From Hyperoplus lanceolatus (Eukaryota; Chordata; Actinopteri; Uranoscopiformes; Ammodytidae): DNA of 64,000 bases. The position numbers were made by a program, and so were the translations under genes. The notes under the pieces are model-generated. The model searched no databases, was not told the DNA's origin, and worked only from the letters and a program-made list of their open reading frames with translations. Shown piece after piece: positions 1 through 12,727 of the stretch. Numbering within the stretch: the first letter of the stretch is position 1; each line of letters opens with the position of its first letter. Location: positions 3,943,001 through 4,007,000 of the forward strand of contig CM049403.1 in the NCBI GenBank assembly GCA_026929865.2, given 5' to 3'.

Positions 1-1904
1 CCCCCCAAAAAAGAAGACTATTAGCAGTTTTACAGGTTATTATGCGGCAATCATAATAACCTAATCACAGTTAAAAAATAGGTATATGCCTGCATTAGCC
101 CCTGTTAAATATCAAGCTAATGTTTATTGCACTTTAGTTAAGCTAAGCCTGTACAAGTATTGGAGCGGATTGAATCTTCCCAACTCAATTGCAATGGATA
201 AGCATACTTTAAAGCATACTATAAATTTCCATCCAGTGATTTAACATTCAATGTGGGGCTTTCATCTCTCTGACTATCTCTCCGTTGCACTTATGATACT
301 TTTCTTTATGTGACTGATCTCATCTTTTGCTGCATGACTTCATGCCTGATCACATTCTGTCTTCAAACAGTTTGAAAGGAATCGAAGAATCTAGGGGAAA
401 AAAGCAATCAGAAGAAGTCCGAAAGGCGGACACAGCACACCAGGAGTCAAAGCCATCACCACACCATGCGCTTCTTAAAGAGACAGTGAACACAGAGGTC
501 ATGTTCATCCTCATGATGGGTTCAATGTCTCTTTATAATGTGGATAAAAGCTCACTCATTTTGTTCTGTTTACCTGGGCCTTTGGATTGGGTTACCTCTA
601 AAAGCATGGCATGCTTAGTTTCCGTGGCGTCCGTTGCCATGGTCACTGTGCACCTTGGCTGGGGTGAGAGAAAGGGGAGGTGAGCATTGGGGGATGCTGT
701 TATGGTCTTTTTATGCAGGGCGGCCAAAGGGGCAAATGTGAGCTATTAATCCAGGGAAAAAACAGCCAGAGACACATGAGAGATCAGGAAAGGACAACAT
801 TCAGAGAGCTACAGCTAAAGTAGCTTTTTACTCTCCTTGGCCTCCAGCATTAGCATCAAAAAGCTCAGCTTTGTAAGCTATCGCAGAACGGCTCATCTCG
901 GGCACGATAAAGCCTCCGCTGTTTTAAAAGCAAGATGAGGCCTCTGAGGAGGACCCTCTGTTGTCGGGCCTGTTGGTGCAGAAATAGTGGTAACATAAAA
1001 GGTCAGCTGTACACCTAGCAGGAACAATACACAGCTAAGTGATTGGGGGATGCAGATAGTGCCAAAACAACATGTAAAAAGAGACTTATAGCAGCCGAGC
1101 CCGACCTGTTTACTTCCAGCAGGATGTCCCAACAGATTGAGATCCACCACACACACCACATCAACCATAAAGTTACAGGAACAAACAAACTACAGACTGC
1201 TTCCTGAACCCCCCCCCCCCCCACCCCACCCCACACACACACACACACACACCCCTTGCCAGCAGTACGTCGGCCTAGCCAGAGGTTTTCTGATGTACTG
1301 TGTTTTTGTGCTGCAAAACTACATGCGACCCTGGCTGGCAGTATGGGCTATAGAGCCAGAGAGAGCGTGAGACAGTACTGAGAGAGGCGGAGAGGAGCCC
1401 AGCAGGATCAGCATGCCGTGGGCTTTTCCTTCCTGAGGGAGACAGAGCCACACAGACACACTCTCTCTCTCAGAAATGTCTCGCCCCACAAGAAAGGAGG
1501 CTCTTTGTCCTGTCTGCTTCCAGCCAGCGCACAACAAGGAGCAAAACAAGCATGTTTGGTGGTCTGGGTTTGTGAACAGACAGAGAGGGTGTGCGTGGCG
1601 AAGGGGGTTGACACTGTGTGTGACTGTGTCTGCTGGATGAAAATAGATATATTGTGGTTTGTCTGTTTATTTACATCATTGGACTGGGCAAGTGTCTGTG
1701 TGCTCCAGAGCAAGTGTGCTAGGTGTGTGTGTTGCGTGTGTTTGTGTGTGTGTTGCGTGTGTTTGTTGTGTTTGCAGTCCATTGGCTGCAGAGGACAGAC
1801 CAGGAGCAGCAGCTATTAGAGATGGGATGAGAGAAGCACGAGGAGCAGCCATGTGCTCTACGTAAGCAGAAAATTGGGAATTTTTTATAACAAGTTTGAC
1901 TTCG
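1..1904. other. No gene recognised
   Basis: Non-repetitive-looking sequence with a C10+/CA simple repeat at about 1208-1252 and TG-rich stretches at 1720-1770. Open frames are short and lack splice or family support. Confidence 0.6.
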
Positions 1905-3470
1905 AATTAACATTGCGGATTCCACAACTTATTTATGACTAGTCGTAATTACATGTTGAATAGTTGGATTTTCATTCAAGATATCTGCAACGTAGTTGTG
2001 ACTAGTCGAACACAGATAGAGATATCTGTAATTCAGTTTTGACTAGGCAAACTGAATTAGAGATACTGAAATGATACGGAAACGACATTCAACCGCACAC
2101 ATCTTAAATGACAATTGCAGATATCTATAATTCAGTTTTGACAAGGCAGAATGGAAGTTAAAGATATCTCAAAGGTCATTATGCAAGAATTTAACATAAA
2201 TTCAATAGACTGGATATGTGTTGCAATATCATTTCGCTACAAAAAAAATTTCGATTCGAACTACATTCCTCCTATCCACAACTATTATTTCGATATCCAC
2301 ACGCCTAGAGAAATGATTTTTGCATTCATGTCTATGGGGTTTCTCATTAGAGATATCTAATTCATTGGGATATCCAAATGTGAATTAGGATATCTGAACT
2401 GAATTGTAATATCTGTAACCCAGTTTAAGATATCTACAATTTGATTCTGACTAGTCACAATTCCAGTAAAAATATCTTTAATTATCAATTCCAGATATCT
2501 ACAATCCCTTTCAGATATCTTAAATTAAGTTTTGCTAGGCAAAATTAAGTTGTAGATATCTCTAACTAGAGTTATGACTATCGAAATGAAGTTGTAGATA
2601 TCTCTAACTGGAGTTAGGGATAGTCATAATTTAATTGTAGATATCTATAATCAAGTTATAGATATCTTGAAATGAGTTTTGATTAGAGATATCTACAATT
2701 GTAGATATCTGTAACTTTCATTTCGCTAGTCAAAACTGAATTACAGATATCTCTATCTGTCGTGACTATCACAACTACATTACAGATATCTTGAATGAAA
2801 AATAACTATTCAAAATGTAATTAGATATCGGAAAAAGTTCGGATAGTCAAACAAATTGATAAATGAAATTCGTGACTTCATTTCCTAGTCAAAATCTAAT
2901 TAAGATATTGTAATTACATTTTGACTAGGCGAAATGAAAGTTAAGATATCTACAATTGTAGATATCTCTAATAAAACTCATTTCAAGATATCTATAACTT
3001 GATTATAGATATCTACAATTAAATTATGATATCCTAATCAGTTAGAGATATCTACAACTTCATTTGACTAGTCATAACTCCAGTTAGAGATATCTAAATA
3101 ATTTTCTATCAAAACTTAATTTAAGATATCTGAAAAGGGACTTGTAGATATCTGGAATTGAGGTGAATTAAAGATATCTTTAACTGGAATTGTGACTAGT
3201 CAGAATCAAATTGTAGATATCTTAAACTGGAGTTACAGATATCTAAATTCAGTTGGGATATCGTAATTCACATTGTGGATATCGAACTGAATTGTAGATA
3301 TCTCTAATGAGAAACCCATAGACATGAATGGAAAAAGGATCATTTCTCCTAGGCGGAATGTTGTTGTGGATATCGAAATAATAGTTGTGGATAGGAGGAA
3401 TGTAGTTGGATATCGAAATGTTCTTTTGATAGGGAAATTGAATTAAGATATTAAAATATATGATTATTAA
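1905..3470. mobile_element. Palindromic foldback-like element made of GATATC/ACTAGT subrepeats
   Basis: A 1.5-kb AT-rich block contains dozens of AGATATCT and GACTAGTC-type palindromes spaced about 20-35 bp apart. The block as a whole is also an inverted repeat with its axis near 2830-2840. For example, the stretch around 2262-2400 (CCTATCCACAACTATTATTT, TTTCTCATTAGAGATATCTA) returns reverse-complemented at about 3290-3410, and 2635-2710 returns at 2944-3030. Two identical 24-bp perfect palindromes sit at 2687-2710 and 2944-2967. The left end extends beyond the symmetric part. No transposase ORF is present. Exact ends and target duplication were not determined. Confidence 0.75.
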
Positions 3471-6400
3471 AAAAGAGAAATGCCTTTGACAAGGCTGCAG
3501 CTGCATCAGTAGTATGGCGGGCGGCATCACACCATGCCCCGGCGCCGTCCATCCACCCCCCACCCCAGCAGCCCCCAGCGCTCTGAGACAACCACCACAG
3601 TCCAATGGCATTGCTTTTATATAGGGTTTCAGCAGGCTAAGTGCCATAACCCTGACAGCACAAGTAGCTTGCTGACAAAGCAGACGGACAGACAGACAGA
3701 CGTGGTGGAGCCCTGTATATACCGTTTACCTATTTCAGCTGCACAGCTGGAGACGGCTGCACACCACTGCAGTAAAACCTTAGGGAACATCGATCTGTCC
3801 CCTTTTTGCACAAAGCTTTTTTTTTTACCCCAGCTGAACGTCGTTGCCACAGCCCTTTGGGAGAAAACGTTGAAATAATAAAGAAAACAGAACAGTAACA
3901 AAAAACAGTAGGTTTAGGGGGAGGGGGAGGGAGGAGTGGGTGTTAAGACTGTTAGCATCAGGAGCACTCACGGTGGGAGACATGAGCATGGCATGGAGAG
4001 GGTGACATAGGGAAGGGCTGGATGAGGAAGCACTTCTAAACAGAATAAACAGCTGGATGGATGTCTGTGGTGTGACAAACGACACATTGGATGAATATAG
4101 ATTGTTTCCCCCATCACTGTTGCAGCGCGGCTCATCAACACTCAACTCTTTATCCTAATCTCATTCTCTGAAGTTTTTGAGCAGCCTCCGGGTTTCCATG
4201 GCAACGGGTTACAGGAGACAGACACACACACAGACGCACACACACACACAGGATCAACTCACACGACAAATCTTCATCGCTACAAACAGACTGAAATAGT
4301 TCCCCCCTGATGCGCCCGAGTGCACACAGCAATATGGAGAAAGAACAGATGGGGGGGGGTGATTAATCGTCCTCTGCTCAGCCCGTTCGCCCCACCGCTG
4401 CCAAAGCTGTGAGCAAAAGCAAGTCAGGACAAGGTGGCAACAATAGCATACACTATTCATTATTAAAACCAAAACTAGTTTGCAATCACACATCCTATAC
4501 TGCAAATTCCTAATGCATCATGGAAGAAAGAGGTGGTGGTCCCGATAATGTTCTGTCCATGTTATAAAGAGTTTAATTGATTTTTACCATTGTTCACTGT
4601 TGCATCTCCCTTATGTTTCTACTGATGAAAAGAATGAAACTTCCTCTGCTGAACAACACTGAAATGCAATAGACATTTAAAGGCATCATCCACCACTACA
4701 TAAAGCTGCCTATGCTGCTGTTTCAAGTGCTGAAATAGAGTGTGGTGGGTTGCCTCATGATGTGGCAACAACAATTCAATGACAGGCTTTTACACAATCC
4801 ATTATTTTGTTTGCTCTTCGGTCATCTCAAACCCCAAAACACTCCCCTAAACTGTCCCAACGTTGCCTCAGGACCCCCCCCCCCCCCCCGCTGTGGTTTA
4901 CGTGTCTGTTGTTGCCCTGCTTATACACAGTCGCTTTGGGCCACGTCTGATGAGTGAGCCTGACTGCTACTGGAGGAGTATGAGAGGGATTTTTTCTAAA
5001 AACCATTGAGAGCAGTTTAAACTCAAGTCGGACGCGCTTGCATAATGTAGCTCCTAAATTGTTACAATTGCTTATTGGGCAAATGCCGATTTTGATTCGA
5101 GATTGGATTTATCGTTCAGCCCATACCGTCAGCATGCTTATATGACAATGATAACATGCTGATTCTAACCAGCTATAATACAGTGTTACAATGTTACCCT
5201 GTTAGTATAGTGTGTTAGCAATACTAATATTGGAGTATTACAGGACACAAATTCCCAGTGGCTGAGAAAAGAAAAACCTTGCCCTGCCTGTGGTACCATA
5301 AGAATAGTCACCAAAGTTCTTGTATACAAATCCACATTTGGGGACAATGACTGACTGTACAAAAATGTCATGGCAATCCATCCATCAGATGTTGATATTG
5401 TCTCAATCTGGACCACCTGGGATCCCTCAAAACCTGGCTGGAGGAGCTTAACAAACACAAGACAAAATGCAACCCAGTCGCAACAACTTTAATGAATTGT
5501 ATAACGTTCCATTTGTGAGACATTACGATGTAAAGGTGTTCTTGGCATAGTTTCTAGATGTCCACAGGATTCCACGCTTCAATGGATTTTTAGAGTGACA
5601 CGCAACATGTATCGCATGACCATGGATGGTTACATTTTCCACATTAGCCCACACGTAAGTGGCAGTGCTCAGGTAAGCAAACCAACAACAGTAAAAGGCC
5701 TTCTTCTAACTGCCTGACCATCACAAACCCAAACCATGACTTATGATATTTCACAGCTGCGTGCAGTAATAGTTTACACTCCACTGAATCACCCTGTGGA
5801 CGTGGAACTGCTCGTGATGACAGCCAGTAAATACTGCTGCATCGAAAGAAGAAATGTTAGAAGTCAATCTACAAACTACGCAGGCAACCATCACTCAATA
5901 TTTCTCTGACTGTTTTTAACCCTCTGTACCAAGAAGTCCTTCTTACCGTGCTGCGGCGGCCGCTCTGTGCGCGACGGTGTCTATGAGTGTGTGGCCGTTC
6001 CACCTGCCTGCTGTCACTGTGGAACTAGGGCATTACCTGGAGTCAGGTGTCAGTTGCAGTGAGGGCTGAGCTGTGTGTGCGTGTGCGTGTGCGTGCATGC
6101 GTGCAAGGGAGCGACGGGGGACATTTCCATTGATATTCTTAAATTGATGAAGATTTGATTGCTGTTCTAAGGTGCAGCCATCAAATTCATTTTCACAAGT
6201 GCAGTTGTTGTTTGTTGGAGTGGACTGCATGATGTACCATGTGATGGGAGGAGGTGTGTCAGTTGGAGGGGGGAGGGGGGCATTCTCCTGTGTCTGCTAG
6301 TGCTGCTGAGGAGGCACAAAGTGACACTTTGTTTCTGGGCCTGAGAGCCAGTGCAGGAGAACAGAGTGGCATTCATCACTTCAAACTGGCTGATGGGCAC

Positions 6401-8589
6401 ATAAAGGCTTCTATTGTGGGTTAACAGTAAGCGTGTATGCACATGTGTGATTATGATGGTTTGTACTGCGGTGCACCACAACAACTGCTAACAAATATGA
6501 TGGCCTGTTCTGTAGGAGCTTGAAGCCTCAAGAGGTGGACCGGTGGCACGATCCAGCGCTTCATTTGTAACAGCACCATTCACTTTTCAATGAAGACAAT
6601 AGACTGATCATTTTACGCTTATACCTGGAATTATAACAGCTGTGTGCATCAGCATAGTGTTAGTGTGTCATAACCCTCCCCCCCCCGCCCCCCCATATCC
6701 TCTCCTCTCTCTGGTGTTGGCAGCATCACACTGCAGTCTCACAGGGATATGGTAATGATGGGGCTTCACCAACCTGGATGCTGCCTATATTACAGCAGCA
6801 TAGCACTTCAAAGACAGATTGCTCTCTGACTGACTGACTGACTGAGTGTGCAGCACATAACATGCTGCACGGACATTCACACACGGTATTAACTGCACTT
6901 TATGTGTAAAAAAGACCAGGATTAACCAGCCCAGTGCAACTCTCACTGACCCGCTTCACTTGACATGTGCTAATACTGTCACATGGAAATGAGACCATAG
7001 AATGAATCCATTTTTAATCATAACAAAACTGCATGTTAAGATGAAAAATGTTAATTGGCGTATTGATGTTTTTAAAATTTACATTACATGGACCTATTCT
7101 CAATGACAATATATGCATCATCTCTCTGGTGCTGTGATGATCTACAGTCACCTGCATGTTCTTGTGTATAACTTAGTTGAAGAAATTTTGAATATCTGCA
7201 GCAACCAAGAAGAACATGCAGGACTAAGTAAAGTACTAAGAGATACCAATTTACTGTGACAGTATACAATACTTTACATACATTTGATGGGGATACTTAC
7301 AGAAATACTGTTTCCACTAGAAGATTGTTACACCCTACTTAGCATTCAATTCACTACATTGATTGCACAGCAGTAGTTGCAAAATACTGAACGAGGCTCT
7401 ACAAACGAGAAAAGCCTTTTAAATGAGGTCAATGCATTGCCAAGTGAGCACAACATGAACCTTTTGTAAACAAGTACACTTTCAGAAATAGGCTGATGCT
7501 TTTTTTTTTTTTTACCATGCTGGGTGTTTCCAAATGTTTGTCAAATGTTAAGGCTGTACCACTGCAAATCAATTGACATTTAAACGGCAGAAATAACAAT
7601 GAGTCAGACCGTCTTTGTCTGCCCGCCGACATTGATTAAAATCCAATCTGTAGTTAGGAGTTGTTGAGGACTAAAAGGTGATGAATGACTCAAATAAAAT
7701 GGTGGCTGTCTGGCACTGCAAAGGCTCTCCACAGATGTCTCTGAGAATACGTTCATAAGTCACTGCTTTGGGATGGTGAGGAGGACATAATAACTGCTCC
7801 CAATCTATGTTTTTACGGTGCAGCTGGAGACCTCAAAGCTGAACATTGCAGTATTTTATAAAAACACCAAGCGGATGGCACACATCAGCACAGCTCTATA
7901 TGTCCTCATGCATGTCTTCGATCCACCATCAGTCCATGTTTGAACAACTCAAAGCCTATAACTTAGACAACCGACACTATGGTTGCCTGTCGATCAGGTG
8001 CTGAGACGGCCAACACCACACACACACACACACACACACACAGACCAGTTTACTCCCAACACCAGCAGCCTGGCACCCTGCCATCTGTGCCTCAAGCGCA
8101 CACAGTCCACTGGCAGTGACAGTAATGCAGCATTGATTTAAAAGCCTTTTAAACTGACGTGTGTGGAAGAATAAAATCCAATGATTTCATTTTTTCTTTC
8201 TGCACATGCAGGCCCGCACCATATGGCCCTGTGCATGCCCAGCTGACTCCAGTGTGCTGACATTTCAAATGCTGTACAGTAGCCTATCGTTTTGAAGAGA
8301 GACACGGATCTGTTGAAAGCCTACACATCAACAGAGCAGACCCTAAAGGCACGGATCAATACGGACCGGTTAATGGCAGATTAGCGGATGCTGCTGCACA
8401 GGGATTACAGTCTATTAATTGCAGAGTAAAAAGGCTAACGGAGAACAAAGAATCTGGCCTGTGCTTTCTCTCACATATTGTCACAGACGGCATCCAAACA
8501 GTGCAACACCGAACAGCGTTAATCTGGATTTTAAAAACATGACGATTAATTATAATTTGGCCTGTTGACATCAGCATTTGCGCATTTCA
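3471..8589. other. No gene recognised
   Basis: Short simple repeats only (CA at 4223-4250 and 8018-8042, C/G runs at 4342, 4867 and 6677). Nothing resembling a conserved protein was found on either strand. Confidence 0.6.
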
Positions 8590-8624
8590 AGTCCCAACCC
8601 ATTTACAGCACGCGCGCGCTCGCA

Positions 8625-8677
<53 letters not shown>

Positions 8678-9090
8678 GCGAAGGATGGAGCAGAAGATCT
8701 GAGCAGGTCAATGAGAAATGAGAGGTGGGGAAACAGAAACAAGGTCATCAGCGTGGTGAAATGGAAGAAAATACACATCAGCACGAACAATATGGAAGAG
8801 AAGAGAAAATCTGCCGACACCTTTTTTTTCCTTCACGCGATCCCTCCTCCCTGGTATCAGTGGCGAGGTAAAGCAAAGCTCTGGCGGCTCCAACCCTTTT
8901 GTGTGTTGCTGATGCTGCGGGTGCCCGAGACGCCTGCACAGGCAGTCAGTCAGTCCCGCACAGCTGCACGCGTAAGAGATGGAGATGGGGAGGGTGTGGC
9001 TGTGTGTGGCTGCGAGAGACAGAGAGAGAGAGGCGAGCGGCGGAGGCGCGGCGCCAATCCATATGGGAGCAAGATGTGAGCACGTTACTG
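8590..9090. other. CpG/purine-rich block with CG-CA alternating tract; no gene assigned
   Basis: CGCGCGCGCTCGCAG followed by about 50 bp of CA (8625-8675) and CGCGCG, then GC-rich sequence with GGCGAGCGGCGGAGGCGCGGCG near 9040. The composition suggests a promoter or first exon of a gene outside the window, but no protein match or splice structure supports it. Confidence 0.25.
8625..8675 (+). repeat. (CA)n microsatellite flanked by CG repeats
   Basis: CGCGCGCG lies on the left and CGCGCG on the right of about 50 bp of CA, giving a long alternating purine-pyrimidine tract with Z-DNA potential. Confidence 0.9.
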
Positions 9091-10937
9091 TAACGTATAA
9101 ACTCGTGCTTTTCCGACATTGTTTCGGAGGTAATTGAACAGGAACGAGGAACTGAATTGCAACTGACCCAAGAAGAAAAAAATAAAAAATAAAAAAATCT
9201 ATCCCTGAAGGTGTTAATCCGACCAGAATGGATGTGTCCATGGTGCTGAAGTGTCTGTTTATTTCTCATTCTGTTTCATTATGCACCTGTGATGCTAAAG
9301 GAAATAGGCATAATGAAGCAAGGATTGACAAAGGGTGATCAGCAACTACTTTCTTAAATCAATTACCTTTTTTTCTTGTAAGTGTTATCTTTCACAAATT
9401 TTCCTGAAGTTTATATAGACCTGCCAAAATACTAAGTTCAGATCAAACTATAACCTGCTATCCGTATTGAGAATCTCCAAAGCTGACTCGGGTTTATCTG
9501 CTCAAAGCATGAACTATAAGCTTTATGTTTAAATCCATCCGCTCTGTATTAGGGACACAAGCTACCATCTTTATATCTCTATTATTTTATATCTCACCAT
9601 TTTAACATGTTGAGATTTATAGTTTTATGATGCTTTTTTGTGTGCAAAACATTAACATCAACATTCGCCATTTATTTTATGGTCATCGCTTTACAAACGG
9701 CAGTGATGCCAATATGCTCCAAGGTTGGCATAACTAGGCTTCCATTCATACTTATGCTAATTCATGTTAATGATAATGGATGAGTGTATGATTCTTATTT
9801 TGGTTAAAGATTTTGTAGGCCTTAGGGGAGAAACAGATCAGTCATATGTAAGATTGTAAGATATCCAAGCAGAGCATGGAGTGTGTTGAGTTCAGTCACA
9901 TTAGAATGATTTCTCTGGCATTTATCTGTGATAAGATACCAAGTACTTCAGAGCAGCGTTTGATGTGTTTAGGAGCAAGGGGCTCTGGTTTATGAAGGCT
10001 GGAGAGTGAGAAACTGCAGATATAAAACAGGGTTGGGTATCCTTATGCATTTTAACAGATAGTTTAAACTTATCATATAGTCTGTTGATCACAGCACTGA
10101 TTAGGTTTTTGAGGAGTCAGGGGAGGTGACTGAGCTGAACACAAACTGGATTGTTCTCTTACTTCACTGTATACAGAGTTCAAATCCAACCCCAATACAC
10201 AGAGCTCCAAACATCAGAATAAAAATTAACCAAAGATGTCTCTTTAAACACTGCTATGACAACTATCTGTGTCGGTTCATCCACAGTCTAACACAATCTG
10301 GATGTAGTGGTTGACAAAAAAATACTTTCAGGCCGATAGCACCGAATATTTATACTCCACTTCCTCTGATTCCAAGTGTGATTATATAGCAGGAAGTGTG
10401 TGACTATTGAGCAAGGGGAGGGTCGCTTCCAGTGCTAAAAACAGAATCAAATAGACCATTGATTGATGCAGTGGGAGTGCAACTGAAAGGATCTATTTGA
10501 CTGTTAAGACTTTCCCTGCAAGAAGTAGGGCAGAACTACTGTGAAATGAAAGCTTATAAAACCACGCATAACAGGAGAGTTGAAGACAAGTCTTTTTTTA
10601 ACTAAGAGAAAGAAAAGAAGCAGAGGAATCTTGGAGGCTATATGGCCCAACACCAGATACACTACTAACTGAAGTGCATCTCCCAACTGGCATGCATAGG
10701 ATGCCAAAGGAGGAGGCTCTCTGAAAATGAAAAAAAAAAAAAACCTTGCATTCCTACGTTACACCTACCATACTGGGAACATCTGCACATTCTTTGGTAA
10801 ACGTGGTGCACACTCTATAGAAACTGGATAGCTCTTTTATTTCAAAAACAGATTATTGCACATATTGTAGGCCTATATTTTTCGACTTCCTTTAATACTC
10901 TTGATTCTGCAGGACTTGCTTTTTACTGAATATTTTA
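9091..10937. other. No gene recognised
   Basis: AT-rich intergenic sequence without a supported exon. Confidence 0.6.
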
Positions 10938-12252
10938 TAGGGGAGAGTGGCCTATGTTGTGCAACTTTTCACTCAAAGTGACTTTAAAGTAAGGCCTTGA
11001 CAGTAAAGTCTCCAACTCAAATATGTACATATATTTCAGGGTGTTGTGCATCCCTGGCAATAAAAACTTTGGATCTGGCATAAACTGTTGAAGAAATATA
11101 GCTTTCGGAAAAAAGGTTGTCTTGATGCACAACTTGCCCCCGGTGTGGTGTAAGTTGTGCGGTTGGAGAGAATACCATGGGGTGAATTGTGCCATTGATA
11201 TATATCTCATAAACTGTAATGCAAGACAAATCCATTAGACAATCACTTATTTAAGGTTTATTTAAAGTAAATAAAGTAAATAGTTGACAAAGATTGAAGG
11301 ACAATTTTCTTAAACAAGGCCTAGCAGATCTAATGGTTTTACCTGCAAAGCTCACAATGACAGTCACCATCATCATCTTTCTGGCCATCTGAACTCTCAT
11401 CAGTGGTGTCGTTAAGTGGAATTGAGATGTCACTCTCTTCTGAGCTACTGTAGACAATCACTTTCTTTTGGTGACCAGCGTATACAGCCATGCCACTGGC
11501 ACAACTCTCAGAAATGTACTTTGCACTAGTTGCTCCGTGCTTGTGGAACCAACTGCCACCTGACAAATGTGATTCCCCTACATTTCTGCCTTTAAATCAA
11601 GGCTCAAAACCCAATATGTACACCCTGGTGTTTCCTCCCCATTAACTATCTTACCTCTGCACTACTTACTTACCTCTGCACTACTATCTGTGTTTATGTG
11701 GATGTATGGGCTTTACGTCTTTTATTTTGGTTATTGTTATTTTACCTTCATTGTTTACCTACTGAATGCACTATGTACAGCACTTTGGACAGTGCAAACT
11801 GTCATAAATGTGCTTTTATAAATACATTTTACTAACTTACTTACTTATAACTCACCCAGGCCCTTTGGCACAAATCACCCCAATCCCAGAAATTTGGATT
11901 ATAAGCATGATGCAGCAATTTAGGGCTGACATCGTGCTAACTGTATAGACTCAAAATGTAGCATACCAAAGCACTAAAACATGTGTCAAATGTTTTCAAA
12001 CTTGTCTATAATTGTTCAGACACAATAATCAAAAAACCTTGATCATGGAAATTTTACTTTGAAAGGCAAAACACAGTTTTTTGAGTTAAAATGTGCTTAT
12101 ATCTTATTCCTTGTGTCTCCCTTCTTTACAGAATGAGTCAAATGGATGGCTCTTCTTAAATATGTGGTCACATTTCCAATTTCTTCCACGGTTTTCTAGA
12201 AACAAGGGGTGGCACAACTTCCAAAATGCACAACTTAGGCCACTCTCCCCTA
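10938..12252. mobile_element. Inverted-repeat DNA transposon (TAGGGGAGAGTGGCC ends) with decayed interior
   Basis: The left end TAGGGGAGAGTGGCCTATGT and the right end (reverse complement) TAGGGGAGAGTGGCCTAAGT are near-identical inverted termini 1.3 kb apart. A - strand remnant at 11339-11566 has an acidic S/D/E-rich then Cys-rich tail (DGDCHCELC), possibly the end of a transposase. The segment about 11540-11845 resembles the 3' end of an L2/Maui-like LINE, including GTGCTTTTATAAATA and an ACTTACTT tail, so a second element is probably inserted. No target duplication was identified. Confidence 0.65.
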
Positions 12253-12727
12253 CAATGCTCTTACTATGTCCAAAAAAAAGTCTTGCCCTAAATGTAATAT
12301 CAATACGATATACATTTAGTAGTAGCCTACATATTACTCATAAAATGTGTTTATGAGGTATAGTGCACTGCTGCTTTGAATGCATGTAGGATTTTATTCT
12401 GAAAGTGTTAACCGTGTTGTTGTTGTTGTCATTATTATTATTATTATTATTATTATATCTAGTAAAACTGACCTTAGTATAAGGAAAAAATTAACCTTTT
12501 TAAGGTAAATATTTAACTTTGTTAATTTGTTGTTCCACTCAAACACGTTCAACAAAACGCTTTTATTTTGACAGTTCGTGAGGAAGTGACTATATTTACG
12601 TTAGCAAACTTCACGCGCTTAAGAAGAAGTTAACTATGGCTACGTGGTAGGTATCTTAACGGCTTTCTTCTTTTAATAGCGACTTCAGCTCGCTGTGTCC
12701 TGGTATTGAACGTACACACCGGACAAG

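Noticed and set aside
2151-2360. 69-aa open frame in the GATATC palindrome
   Set aside because: It is made of the AT-rich subrepeats themselves, has a mirror-image counterpart on the other arm, and no protein-like conservation.
8708-9241. 177-aa open frame on the - strand
   Set aside because: Low-complexity composition, no splice or family support, and overlapping open frames on the other strand; probably composition-driven.
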